A DNA stretch of 12,474 nucleotides from Thiomargarita sp. Its GTDB lineage: Bacteria; Pseudomonadota; Gammaproteobacteria; Beggiatoales; Beggiatoaceae. The stretch's first letter is position 1. Every line of letters starts with the position of its first letter. The DNA lies in contig DYNO01000007.1 of the NCBI GenBank assembly GCA_020721025.1, positions 15,163-27,636 on the forward strand, given 5' to 3'. The position numbers and the translations under genes are program-made. Shown piece after piece: positions 1 to 6,108 of the stretch. Under the pieces are notes generated by a model that worked only from the letters and a program-made list of their open reading frames with translations, was not told the origin of the DNA and did no database searches.

Positions 1-115
1 CTTCTTGTGCAACACCTTGTTTAAGAAGATGTTCTCCTAAACTGCCATCCGCACATCCAATTTCTAAAATCCGCTGTGTTCCTACTGGAATAAATTTCAC
101 GAGATTGAGATTCAT
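1..115 (-). CDS. SAM-dependent methyltransferase, N-terminal part (runs off the left edge)
   Basis: The first 38 codons of a minus-strand gene are present; the rest lies outside the window. Residues 16-31 read RILEIGCADGSLGEHL, which fits motif I (hh-E-h-G-C-G-x-G-x-L) of class I SAM-dependent methyltransferases, the loop that binds S-adenosylmethionine. The motif begins unusually close to the N-terminus, so the protein has almost no leader before the Rossmann fold. The ATG lies 24 bp downstream of the stop of the acetyltransferase gene and no strong Shine-Dalgarno is visible, so it is probably co-transcribed with that gene. The substrate cannot be told from this fragment. Beside a hexapeptide acetyltransferase, a sugar or glycan methyltransferase is a reasonable inference. 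Confidence 0.75.
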   Translation of the reverse strand, partial: MNLNLVKFIPVGTQRILEIGCADGSLGEHLLKQGVAQE

Positions 116-139
116 AATTGTTTATACTGTTAGATTGCT

Positions 140-877
140 TTATATTTTATTGTATTTATCAAGAAAAACTTGAATATCACTTGAAAGTAGAAATGGGAGT
201 GCTTCCAACACTTTTTCGTCATTCCAATCCCACCATGCGATTTGTTGCAGAACCGCGATAATGTTTTGTTCAAAACGCCACTTGATATGTTTGGCGGGAT
301 TACCACCAACGATGCTGTAAGCTGGCACATCCTTAGTAACAACACTTCGAGCTCCAACAATTGCACCATTACCAATATTAACTCCTGAAAGAATGAGACT
401 TTGATATCCAATCCACACATCATTACCAATAATTATATCCCCTTTTGATTTATGAGGGGGGGAATGAGGTTGATTTTCAGTGAGTTGGAATACAGCATTA
501 AATGGATAGGTTGTTACCCAGTCAGTGTGATGCTCACCCCCAAGTAAGATAACAACTCCCTCTGCAATAGAACAATAACGCCCAATTTTCAAGAACGTAC
601 CTTTATCCCATGAAAGTATATTAGGATTGCCGTAAGTATAATCACCAATATCATATTGTAAAAATTCTGGGGTATTCTTGGTGAAAAAAGAGGGTGGTCT
701 AAAAGACAATTTTTTCTTTTGAATCAGGGTATTATATAAATCTAATGCCGTTTGATTATTGGGTTGAACTTCTAATATTTTATTGCATATCATTTTTGCT
801 TCATCGAGCTTTCCTTCGTTGTAACAGGATAGTGCTAATTCTATAGCTTGTTCTAATGTTAGAGTTGTTGGAGTCAT
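140..877 (-). CDS. TPR-domain / hexapeptide-repeat (CatB/Vat-like) O-acetyltransferase
   Basis: A 245-residue protein predicted to transfer an acetyl group from acetyl-CoA to a hydroxyl, probably on a sugar. Residues ~10-47 form one TPR-like helical hairpin (ALSCYNEGKLDEAKMICNKI followed by LEVQPNN). Residues ~75-200 are a left-handed beta-helix of the xenobiotic acetyltransferase (CatB/Vat) type: YGNPNI, IGRYCSIAEGV, GGEHHTDWVTTYPF with the likely catalytic histidine at 116/117, IGNDVWIGYQSLILSGVNIG, and the hallmark SIVGGNPAKHIKWRF. The start was set at 877 because AGAGGT sits 4 nt upstream. An upstream in-frame ATG at 973 has no Shine-Dalgarno and would put the predicted promoter inside the gene. 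CatB/Vat enzymes are usually ~210 aa with no TPR, so the N-terminal TPR is an added domain. Despite the family name, drug resistance is less likely than glycan decoration, given the methyltransferase that follows. Confidence 0.85.
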   Translation of the reverse strand: MTPTTLTLEQAIELALSCYNEGKLDEAKMICNKILEVQPNNQTALDLYNTLIQKKKLSFRPPSFFTKNTPEFLQYDIGDYTYGNPNILSWDKGTFLKIGRYCSIAEGVVILLGGEHHTDWVTTYPFNAVFQLTENQPHSPPHKSKGDIIIGNDVWIGYQSLILSGVNIGNGAIVGARSVVTKDVPAYSIVGGNPAKHIKWRFEQNIIAVLQQIAWWDWNDEKVLEALPFLLSSDIQVFLDKYNKI

Positions 878-923
878 AATTACCTCTACTATGCACTTTC
901 TTTGAAATAAAGACAATAATTTT

Positions 924-951
924 TTAAAACGAACCTCGTCAATTGTATAAT
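924..951 (+). promoter_or_regulatory. Possible divergent promoter for ygfA
   Basis: On the plus strand, a perfect -10 TATAAT (946-951) is preceded at 16 nt by TTAAAA (924-929), a weak -35. It would start transcription near 958, about 107 nt before the ygfA ATG. It overlaps the minus-strand promoter above, so the two could compete for polymerase. Confidence 0.35.
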
Positions 952-970
952 GTACGTGGAATTTTGTAAA
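942..970 (-). promoter_or_regulatory. Sigma70-like promoter for the TPR-acetyltransferase gene
   Basis: On the minus strand, TTTACA (965-970) and TACAAT (942-947) are separated by exactly 17 nt, each one base from consensus. Transcription would start near 935, giving a leader of about 58 nt before the ATG at 877. The -10 overlaps a TATAAT on the opposite strand. Confidence 0.5.
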
Positions 971-1064
971 CACTTTGTCAGGTCACTGGATAAATATCTA
1001 AAAAATCAATAACAAGTTGAACTTGGTAACAGGCAATTTTAAAAATCTCCAAAGGATGGATTCA

Positions 1065-1646
1065 ATGACAAAACAACAACTCCGCCAACACTTTCTCATT
1101 CAACGTAACCAATTGACATCACAAGAATTAGCCGCACACAGTCATGCGATTGCGGAACAATTTTTTACACACTTTTCGTTGAACAATCTGCACAGCATTC
1201 ATCTATTTTTACCGATTTTATCTCAAAATGAAATTAATACTTGGTTGATAATTCACAAGATTTGGCAAGTTTATCCTCACATTACTGTCGTGACTTCAAA
1301 AACTGAATTAACGACGGGCATCATGTCAAGTTATATTCTCACACCAGACACGCAGATTGTCGAAAATCGTTGGCATATTCCTGAACCGATGAATGCCCTA
1401 CCGTTTGCTGATGCTGATCTCAATATGATCCTCGTTCCACTTATTTGCTTTGATAAACAAGGCGATAGAGTTGGCTATGGCAAGGGTTGTTACGATAAAT
1501 TCCTCGCTTGTCGTTCTAACCTTATCAAAGTCGGGCTTTCTTTATTTGCACCGGTAGAAATTATCAATGATGCACAACCATTTGATATAAAATTAGATTT
1601 TTGCATCATGCCGCAAACAGTATGGCAAAAAGATAAGAAGCAATAA
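1065..1646 (+). CDS. ygfA: 5-formyltetrahydrofolate cyclo-ligase
   Basis: Cytoplasmic MTHFS-family enzyme of 193 residues that converts 5-formyl-THF plus ATP into 5,10-methenyl-THF, returning stored folate to one-carbon metabolism. The family pattern is clear: LRQHFLIQRNQLT near the N-terminus, a central FLPILSQNEINTWLII, and the ATP/folate signature DKQGDRVGYGKGCYDKFL around residues 130-147. The start at 1065 follows AAAGGA at 1051-1056 with an 8-nt spacer. In-frame ATGs at 1017 and 1056 have no usable Shine-Dalgarno, and the 193-aa product matches the usual ~190-200 aa. In many gammaproteobacteria this gene follows zapA and the 6S RNA; here it lies divergent from an acetyltransferase gene with no room for ssrS. 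It supplies the folate pool used by PurN, encoded further right. Confidence 0.93.
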   Translation: MTKQQLRQHFLIQRNQLTSQELAAHSHAIAEQFFTHFSLNNLHSIHLFLPILSQNEINTWLIIHKIWQVYPHITVVTSKTELTTGIMSSYILTPDTQIVENRWHIPEPMNALPFADADLNMILVPLICFDKQGDRVGYGKGCYDKFLACRSNLIKVGLSLFAPVEIINDAQPFDIKLDFCIMPQTVWQKDKKQ

Positions 1647-1651
1647 TTTTA

Positions 1652-1909
1652 ATGACATTATTTAATTCATTGCTAAAATCATTATTTTTGAACAACTTGA
1701 CTGAGAACGCTACAAATTGAACTGGAACTAACTCCCATACGTTATCAGAATTTATTAGACATCGTATTAGATATGGGTTACGCAATTGAAACGTTATTCA
1801 ATTAATTTTACTCAAATATCAAAAAACAGATCAAAATATTAACTCTTTGAATCAATTGAAAATTAGATTTGAACTCGCAACTCCTAGACTAAAAATTTCT
1901 GTGAAATGA
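1652..1909 (+). pseudogene. Possible decayed or frameshifted small gene (~86 codons)
   Basis: Just after ygfA three open stretches form a near-continuous reading. ATG at 1652 opens MTLFNSLLKSLFLNNLTENATN and stops at TGA 1718-1720. A second frame, open 1701-1802, reads ELELTPIRYQNLLDIVLDMG and a few more residues. From 1790 the original frame reopens and reads to TGA 1907-1909 (ending FELATPRLKISVK). The first and last segments share a frame, so two compensating 1-nt shifts would give one 86-codon ORF. The middle segment looks protein-like. No Shine-Dalgarno is clear and I do not recognise the product. Chance open frames in AT-rich DNA, or sequencing errors in an intact gene, are the alternatives. 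Confidence 0.25.
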
Positions 1910-1916
1910 GAAAACG

Positions 1917-1946
1917 TAGGATGGCAATATTAATATCACCATCCTA
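1917..1946 (-). terminator. Hairpin downstream of grxD, probable transcription terminator
   Basis: A perfect 8-bp stem, TAGGATGG (1917-1924) with CCATCCTA (1939-1946), encloses a 14-nt AT-rich loop. It lies 15 nt after the grxD stop. On the minus strand it is followed by CGTTTTC, a short imperfect U-tract, so it is an intrinsic terminator of moderate quality. Confidence 0.5.
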
Positions 1947-1961
1947 TTGATTAAAAAGAAT

Positions 1962-2294
1962 TTAATGACTTGGTGCGGTAGGCGCAGTGGCGGCAATTAA
2001 CAAGGGTTTTAACTCATTTTTCTGATACATTTCAACCACAATGTCGCACCCACCGATAAATTCCCCATTGACATAAATTTGCGGAAAAGTAGGCCAGTTA
2101 GCAAATTTGGGCAGATTTTTATAAACTTCCTTGTCGATCAGTACGTTGACATAAGCAAATTCCACTTCGCATTTTTTCAACGTTTCCGCAGCGCGCGCCG
2201 AATAACCGCACTGAGGAAATTGAGGTGTGCCCTTCATGTAAATAATCACCGGATATGATTGAACTTGTTGCTTAATTTTTTCTAAAGCGTCCAT
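1962..2294 (-). CDS. grxD: Monothiol glutaredoxin, Grx4 family
   Basis: Single-domain glutaredoxin of 110 residues. The family binds a [2Fe-2S] cluster with glutathione, often with BolA, and delivers or senses Fe-S clusters in the cytoplasm. Visible motifs: IIYMKGTPQFPQCGYSAR with Lys21 and the active-site Cys29, WPTFPQIYVNGEFIGGCDI (glutathione-binding TFP and GGCD), then VEMYQKNEL. Length and order match E. coli Grx4. The active site reads CGYS, whereas nearly all members have CGFS; Phe to Tyr is conservative. The start at 2294 (MDALEKIK) aligns with the E. coli N-terminus and has AGGA about 7 nt upstream. A start five codons earlier has no Shine-Dalgarno. The gene stands alone, with a hairpin after it. 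Confidence 0.94.
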   Translation of the reverse strand: MDALEKIKQQVQSYPVIIYMKGTPQFPQCGYSARAAETLKKCEVEFAYVNVLIDKEVYKNLPKFANWPTFPQIYVNGEFIGGCDIVVEMYQKNELKPLLIAATAPTAPSH

Positions 2295-2500
2295 AGGGTT
2301 TCCTAACATGAGTGGTTATAACAGCGTTTTGGTACAGTAACTACCGACAAACTTTCAATATTTTACTCCAATCGCAGGGTAACATGGCATAATACCGCGA
2401 TTTACGCCGTATTCAAGACAGAATTGGGACGTGAGCCATTTTATCGCACTATTCATATCAAGTTCTACTATTTTGTAAAAAATCCTTTTTAGACAACGAG

Positions 2501-4585
2501 ATGACCATGCAGACCAACACTTTAATTCATGAAACCAGTCCCTATTTGTTGCAACATGCCCATAATCCTGTCGCTTGGTATCCGTGGGGCGAAACTGCGC
2601 TTAATTTAGCAAAACAGCAGAATAAACCGATTTTGCTCTCGATTGGCTATTCTGCTTGTCATTGGTGTCACGTCATGGCGCACGAATCCTTTGAAAATGC
2701 CGAGACTGCGCAATTGATGAATGAATTATTTATCAATATTAAAGTTGATCGAGAAGAGCGTCCCGATTTAGATAAAATTTATCAAACCGCGCATCAGATG
2801 CTGACACGACGCGGGGGTGGCTGGCCCCTGACAATTTTTCTCTCACCCAAAGACCAGCATCCGTTTTTCAGTGGAACTTACTTTCCTCCTGAGCCACGCT
2901 ATGGAATGCCACCATTTCGGGAAGTTTTGCAAAAATTGTCGAAGTTTTATCAAGAAAATCAGACACAACTGGAAACGCAAAATCGCACTTTTTCCGAAGC
3001 ACTGGCGCAATATGCGATGCCTTTTTCTGATGGTGATCAAGTGGAAATTAGTATCGAGCCACTGAATCAAGCCCGCCAAAATTTAGAGGACTCATTTGAT
3101 GAGAATACCGGTGGTTTTGGAGGCGCGCCCAAATTTCCTCATCTGCCAAGTATCGAACGAATATTACATCATCACCATCTGACCCGGCATCAAGCGGAAA
3201 TTGACAAAGAAGGTTTACAACTCGCTATTTTTAGTCTGAAAAAAATGGCAATGGGTGGAATTTATGATCACTTAGGTGGCGGATTTTGTCGTTATTCGGT
3301 TGATGAATTTTGGATGATTCCGCATTTTGAAAAGATGTTGTATGACAATGCCCAATTTCTGACCATTTATAGCGAAATTTATCAAGTCATTCAAGCAGAT
3401 GATTCATTGATAATGGAACAAGAACTGTTTCAGCGGACGGCATTGGAAACGGCTGAATGGGTGTTGCGAGATATGCGTGCACCGGAAGGGGGATTTTACT
3501 CCAGCATCGACGCGGATTCTGAGGGTGAGGAAGGGAAATTTTACGTGTGGACTCCGCAACAAGTGGAAAAATTGTTGGATTGCGTTGAGTATCCCTTATT
3601 TGCTTACCAATTTGGCTTGAGTCGCCCGGCGAATTTTGAAGAACGCTGGCATTTACACGCCCATCATGAACGTACTGAAGTGGCGTGTAAGTTTGAGTTA
3701 AATTTGGCAGAAGTATCAACGAAGTTAGATTCTGCCCGTCACAAATTACTACAAGTGCGTAACACTCGAATTCCGCCACATCGAGATGAGAAAATTTTAA
3801 CCTCGTGGAATGCGTTGATGATTAAAGGATTGGCGAAAACAGGTCAAATTTTTGCGCGCCAAGACTTTGTGATTGCAGCAGAACAGGCACTTGACTTTAT
3901 CAAGAAAACGTTGTGGGTCGATGGGCGGTTGTTGGCGACGTATCAAGGCGGTCAAGCGCACTTAAATGCGTATTTGGATGATTATGCGTTTTTATTGGAT
4001 GCGGTGCTCACTTTATTGCAAGTTCGTTGGCGGGATGAGGATTTACAGTTTGCAATGCAATTGGCAGATGCGTTACTCATTGAATTTATGGATGAAACTC
4101 ACGGCGGATTTTATTTTACTGGGCATTCGCATGAAATGTTGATTACTCGTCCGAAATCGTACAGTGATGATTCACTGCCGTCGGGGAATGGCATGGCAGC
4201 GTTTGCGTTGTTACGACTAGGTTATTTATTGGGAGAGACGCGTTATTTGGAGGCTTCGGAACGTGCGGTGCGAGCGGCTTGGTCACACATTTTGCAAATG
4301 CCGGATGCCCATTGTGCCATGCTATTGGCGGTTGAAAGTTTATTATTTGAGCCGCACATCGTGATTTTGCGTGGAACGGCGGAAAAGTTGGCATTTTGGC
4401 AGGCGGAGTGCCAGCAGAATTATTCGCCCAGAAAGTTATGTTTTGCAATTCCAGAAACGGCTGTTTTACCAGAAGTTTTAGCCAGTAAAGTGTCGCAAGG
4501 GGACATCGTGGCGTATTTATGCACCGGAATGCAATGTCAGCCACCAATTACGTCGTTGGAAAAACTTCGTGAGATGATGGTTTGA
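2501..4585 (+). CDS. Thioredoxin-domain protein of the DUF255 / YyaL (SSP411) family
   Basis: A full-length 694-residue member of a widely conserved family of uncertain function. Residues ~1-170 are the thioredoxin-like domain: TSPYLLQHAHNPVAWYPWGE, then GYSACHWCHVM with the CxxC-like C53-H-W-C56, IKVDREERPDLDKIYQ, and GGWPLTIFLSPKDQHPFFSG. The remainder resembles an (alpha/alpha)6 barrel: GGFGGAPKFPH (~204-214), GGIYDHLGGGF and WMIPHFEKMLYDNA (~252-284), SIDADSEGEEGKFYVW (~335-350), ILTSWNALM, LDDYAFLLDAV and DSLPSGNGMAA. All family hallmarks are intact. Residue patterns suggest a cytosolic protein with no signal peptide. The start at 2501 is the first ATG; a second ATG at 2507 sits better behind CGAG and may be used instead. 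The gene has no same-strand neighbour close by and converges on bioF. Confidence 0.93.
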   Translation: MTMQTNTLIHETSPYLLQHAHNPVAWYPWGETALNLAKQQNKPILLSIGYSACHWCHVMAHESFENAETAQLMNELFINIKVDREERPDLDKIYQTAHQMLTRRGGGWPLTIFLSPKDQHPFFSGTYFPPEPRYGMPPFREVLQKLSKFYQENQTQLETQNRTFSEALAQYAMPFSDGDQVEISIEPLNQARQNLEDSFDENTGGFGGAPKFPHLPSIERILHHHHLTRHQAEIDKEGLQLAIFSLKKMAMGGIYDHLGGGFCRYSVDEFWMIPHFEKMLYDNAQFLTIYSEIYQVIQADDSLIMEQELFQRTALETAEWVLRDMRAPEGGFYSSIDADSEGEEGKFYVWTPQQVEKLLDCVEYPLFAYQFGLSRPANFEERWHLHAHHERTEVACKFELNLAEVSTKLDSARHKLLQVRNTRIPPHRDEKILTSWNALMIKGLAKTGQIFARQDFVIAAEQALDFIKKTLWVDGRLLATYQGGQAHLNAYLDDYAFLLDAVLTLLQVRWRDEDLQFAMQLADALLIEFMDETHGGFYFTGHSHEMLITRPKSYSDDSLPSGNGMAAFALLRLGYLLGETRYLEASERAVRAAWSHILQMPDAHCAMLLAVESLLFEPHIVILRGTAEKLAFWQAECQQNYSPRKLCFAIPETAVLPEVLASKVSQGDIVAYLCTGMQCQPPITSLEKLREMMV

Positions 4586-4603
4586 AGTGAATTTGAGCAT
4601 TGA

Positions 4604-4701
4604 TCTGAATCAGAATTTACAGAATTTGAGAATTTACCGAATGAAAATTTAAACGGCTGTCGAAATTTATCATCGTATCTATTCTAAAATTCTGATTCAG
4701 A
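4604..4701. repeat. 98-bp MITE-like element with perfect 15-bp inverted ends
   Basis: TCTGAATCAGAATTT (4604-4618) and its exact complement AAATTCTGATTCAGA (4687-4701) bound a non-coding element. Next to the left arm are three spaced copies of AGAATTT followed by A or G (4612, 4621, 4629), giving a tandem 8-9-nt texture. It lies between the convergent ends of the DUF255 gene and bioF. The architecture resembles, from memory, short interspersed repeats of the type TCAGGATTTACAGGATTT found in many bacterial genomes, here with G-to-A changes. No direct target duplication is obvious. Confidence 0.6.
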
Positions 4702-4777
4702 CAAACACCCATCATTGTCTCTTCTTATTACGGAATGTTTGATAAATGGTTCTTCTGTCAAATTTTTGGTAGCAATC

Positions 4778-4798
4778 ACTATTTTTTAGAAAAATAGT
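4778..4798. terminator. AT-rich hairpin between two convergent genes
   Basis: A perfect 9-bp stem ACTATTTTT / AAAAATAGT with a 3-nt loop lies 11 bp beyond the bioF stop. It might stop transcription from one or both sides, but the stem has only one or two GC pairs and no good U-tract follows on either strand, so the terminator call is weak. Confidence 0.3.
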
Positions 4799-4808
4799 CC
4801 AAAGTTAT

Positions 4809-5966
4809 CTATAAATTCAAAATTTTATGTAGCGATTCGAGTAAATAATCAATCTGGGATTCGGTATGTGCCGCGGACAGGGTGATGCGCAGGCGGGCAC
4901 TGCCTTGAGGGACAGTAGGCGGACGAATTGCAGTAACTAAAATATTTTGTTGTAATAATTGCTGACTCACCCGCATCGCCCGTTCTGCATCGCCTAAAAT
5001 AATCGGTTGAATCGGCGTGATAGAGTTTGTGATAACCAATTGTTTTAATTTGGCTTGTTGGCAAAAATAGTGAATTAATGTGTGTAATCGTTGTCGCCGC
5101 CAAGTTTCTGTGCTCACGAGGTTTAAACTTGTTTGTAGTGTCACTGCGAGTGCAGGAGGTAGTGCTGTGGTGTAGATGTAACTGCGTGCGGTTTGTATCA
5201 AGGTTTCGATAAGTAATTCGCTTCCCGCCACAAATGCACCCGCTACACCGAAGGCTTTACCCAAGGTGCCCATTAAAATCGGAACATCGGTTGCGTTTAA
5301 CTGGTAATATTCCACACTGCCTCGCCCAGTTTCACCCAATACACCCAATCCGTGTGCATCATCAACCATGAGCCATGCGTGATATTTCTCCGCTAATTCA
5401 ACCAGTTGTGGCAAGAATGCCAAGTCGCCATCCATGCTGAACACGCCGTCGGTGACAATAAGTTTATGTATTTCTTTGGAAGTGGCGAGATGATTTTCCA
5501 ATTGAGCAAAATTCTGATGTGCATAACGGTAGAGTTTGGCACGAGAAAGTAATGCCGCATCCACTAAGGACGCATGATCCCATTTATCTAAGAAAATCGC
5601 ATCGTTACGACCGAGTAAGCCGGTAATGATGCCTATATTCGCCATGTAACCGGTGGAAAAAATCAAGGCTCGTTCTCGTCCCACAAATGCAGCAAGCTGT
5701 TGTTCTAAGTCATGATGTGCCTGAGTGTGACCGTTGACCAAGTGCGACGCACCACTGCCCACCCCGTATTTTTCCACACCTTGTTGCAGGGCAATTTTGA
5801 GTTGTGGGTGATTGGCAAGCCCTAAGTAATCATTGCTGCAAAAATTGAGTATTTGCTGCCCATTGATTGTTAAAACAGGAGTTTGCGGACTGTCATGCAC
5901 CAATCTTGTGCGATAAAGATGGGCTTGTTGCCGTTGTTGTAGCAGGTTTTGGAGATAATCTTGCAT
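4809..5966 (-). CDS. bioF: 8-amino-7-oxononanoate synthase
   Basis: A 385-residue PLP-dependent alpha-oxoamine synthase that condenses pimeloyl-ACP (or -CoA) with L-alanine, releasing CO2, in the first committed step of biotin ring assembly. Hallmarks in order: NFCSNDYLGLANHP, GSGASHLVNGHTQAHHDLE, SFSMDGD-type loop (GVFSMDGDLAFLP), WLMVDDAHGLGVLGETGRGS (Asp202 and His205 contact PLP), GTLGKAFGVAGAF with the Schiff-base Lys237, and AIRPPTVPQGSARLRITLSA near the C-terminus. The start at 5966 (MQDYLQNLLQQR) aligns with E. coli BioF; a longer in-frame start at 6005 would read into an inverted repeat. Neither start has a clear Shine-Dalgarno. The gene is away from bioB, bioC, bioD and bioH, at least in this window, and lies 142 bp downstream of purD on the same strand. 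Confidence 0.95.
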   Translation of the reverse strand: MQDYLQNLLQQRQQAHLYRTRLVHDSPQTPVLTINGQQILNFCSNDYLGLANHPQLKIALQQGVEKYGVGSGASHLVNGHTQAHHDLEQQLAAFVGRERALIFSTGYMANIGIITGLLGRNDAIFLDKWDHASLVDAALLSRAKLYRYAHQNFAQLENHLATSKEIHKLIVTDGVFSMDGDLAFLPQLVELAEKYHAWLMVDDAHGLGVLGETGRGSVEYYQLNATDVPILMGTLGKAFGVAGAFVAGSELLIETLIQTARSYIYTTALPPALAVTLQTSLNLVSTETWRRQRLHTLIHYFCQQAKLKQLVITNSITPIQPIILGDAERAMRVSQQLLQQNILVTAIRPPTVPQGSARLRITLSAAHTESQIDYLLESLHKILNL

Positions 5967-5986
5967 GAAATTATGAATAATGCAGT

Positions 5987-6070
5987 GGACAGTTTTTATC
6001 ATCATTTCGGGAAATCAATTCATTGGTAATATCAATTTAATTTGCTAACCGATTGAATTAAAAACTGTCC
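5987..6070. repeat. 84-bp element with perfect 12-bp inverted ends upstream of bioF
   Basis: GGACAGTTTTTA (5987-5998) and its exact complement TAAAAACTGTCC (6059-6070) flank 60 bp of AT-rich DNA in the gap between purD and bioF. The left arm ends 20 bp before the bioF ATG, so the element would contribute the bioF leader RNA. It could be a small non-autonomous insertion, or a long-range stem in the purD-bioF transcript. It encodes nothing recognisable. Confidence 0.5.
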
Positions 6071-6108
6071 GTAGAAGTAGAGGGAGCCAGGTTGAGAATT
6101 TTTACTGA

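Noticed and set aside
878..973. N-terminal extension of the acetyltransferase from an ATG at 973
   Set aside because: No Shine-Dalgarno at 973, residues unlike the family, and it covers a good -10/-35 pair, whereas the ATG at 877 has AGAGGT at a proper distance.
974..1064. 6S RNA (ssrS), often found upstream of ygfA
   Set aside because: The gap is under 200 bp, is filled by promoter elements, and shows no long 6S-like hairpin with a central bubble.
2295..2500. Possible promoters in the grxD / DUF255 divergent spacer
   Set aside because: Only poorly spaced or weak hexamers were found (for example CATAAT near 2389 without a matching -35), not enough to annotate.
3387..3779. 130-codon open frame antisense to the DUF255 gene
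   Set aside because: The sense strand carries an intact conserved domain throughout; the antisense product has no recognisable motif or start signal.
4143..4547. 134-codon open frame antisense to the 3' part of the DUF255 gene
   Set aside because: Same reason: it mirrors a conserved coding region and its translation is low-complexity without family features.
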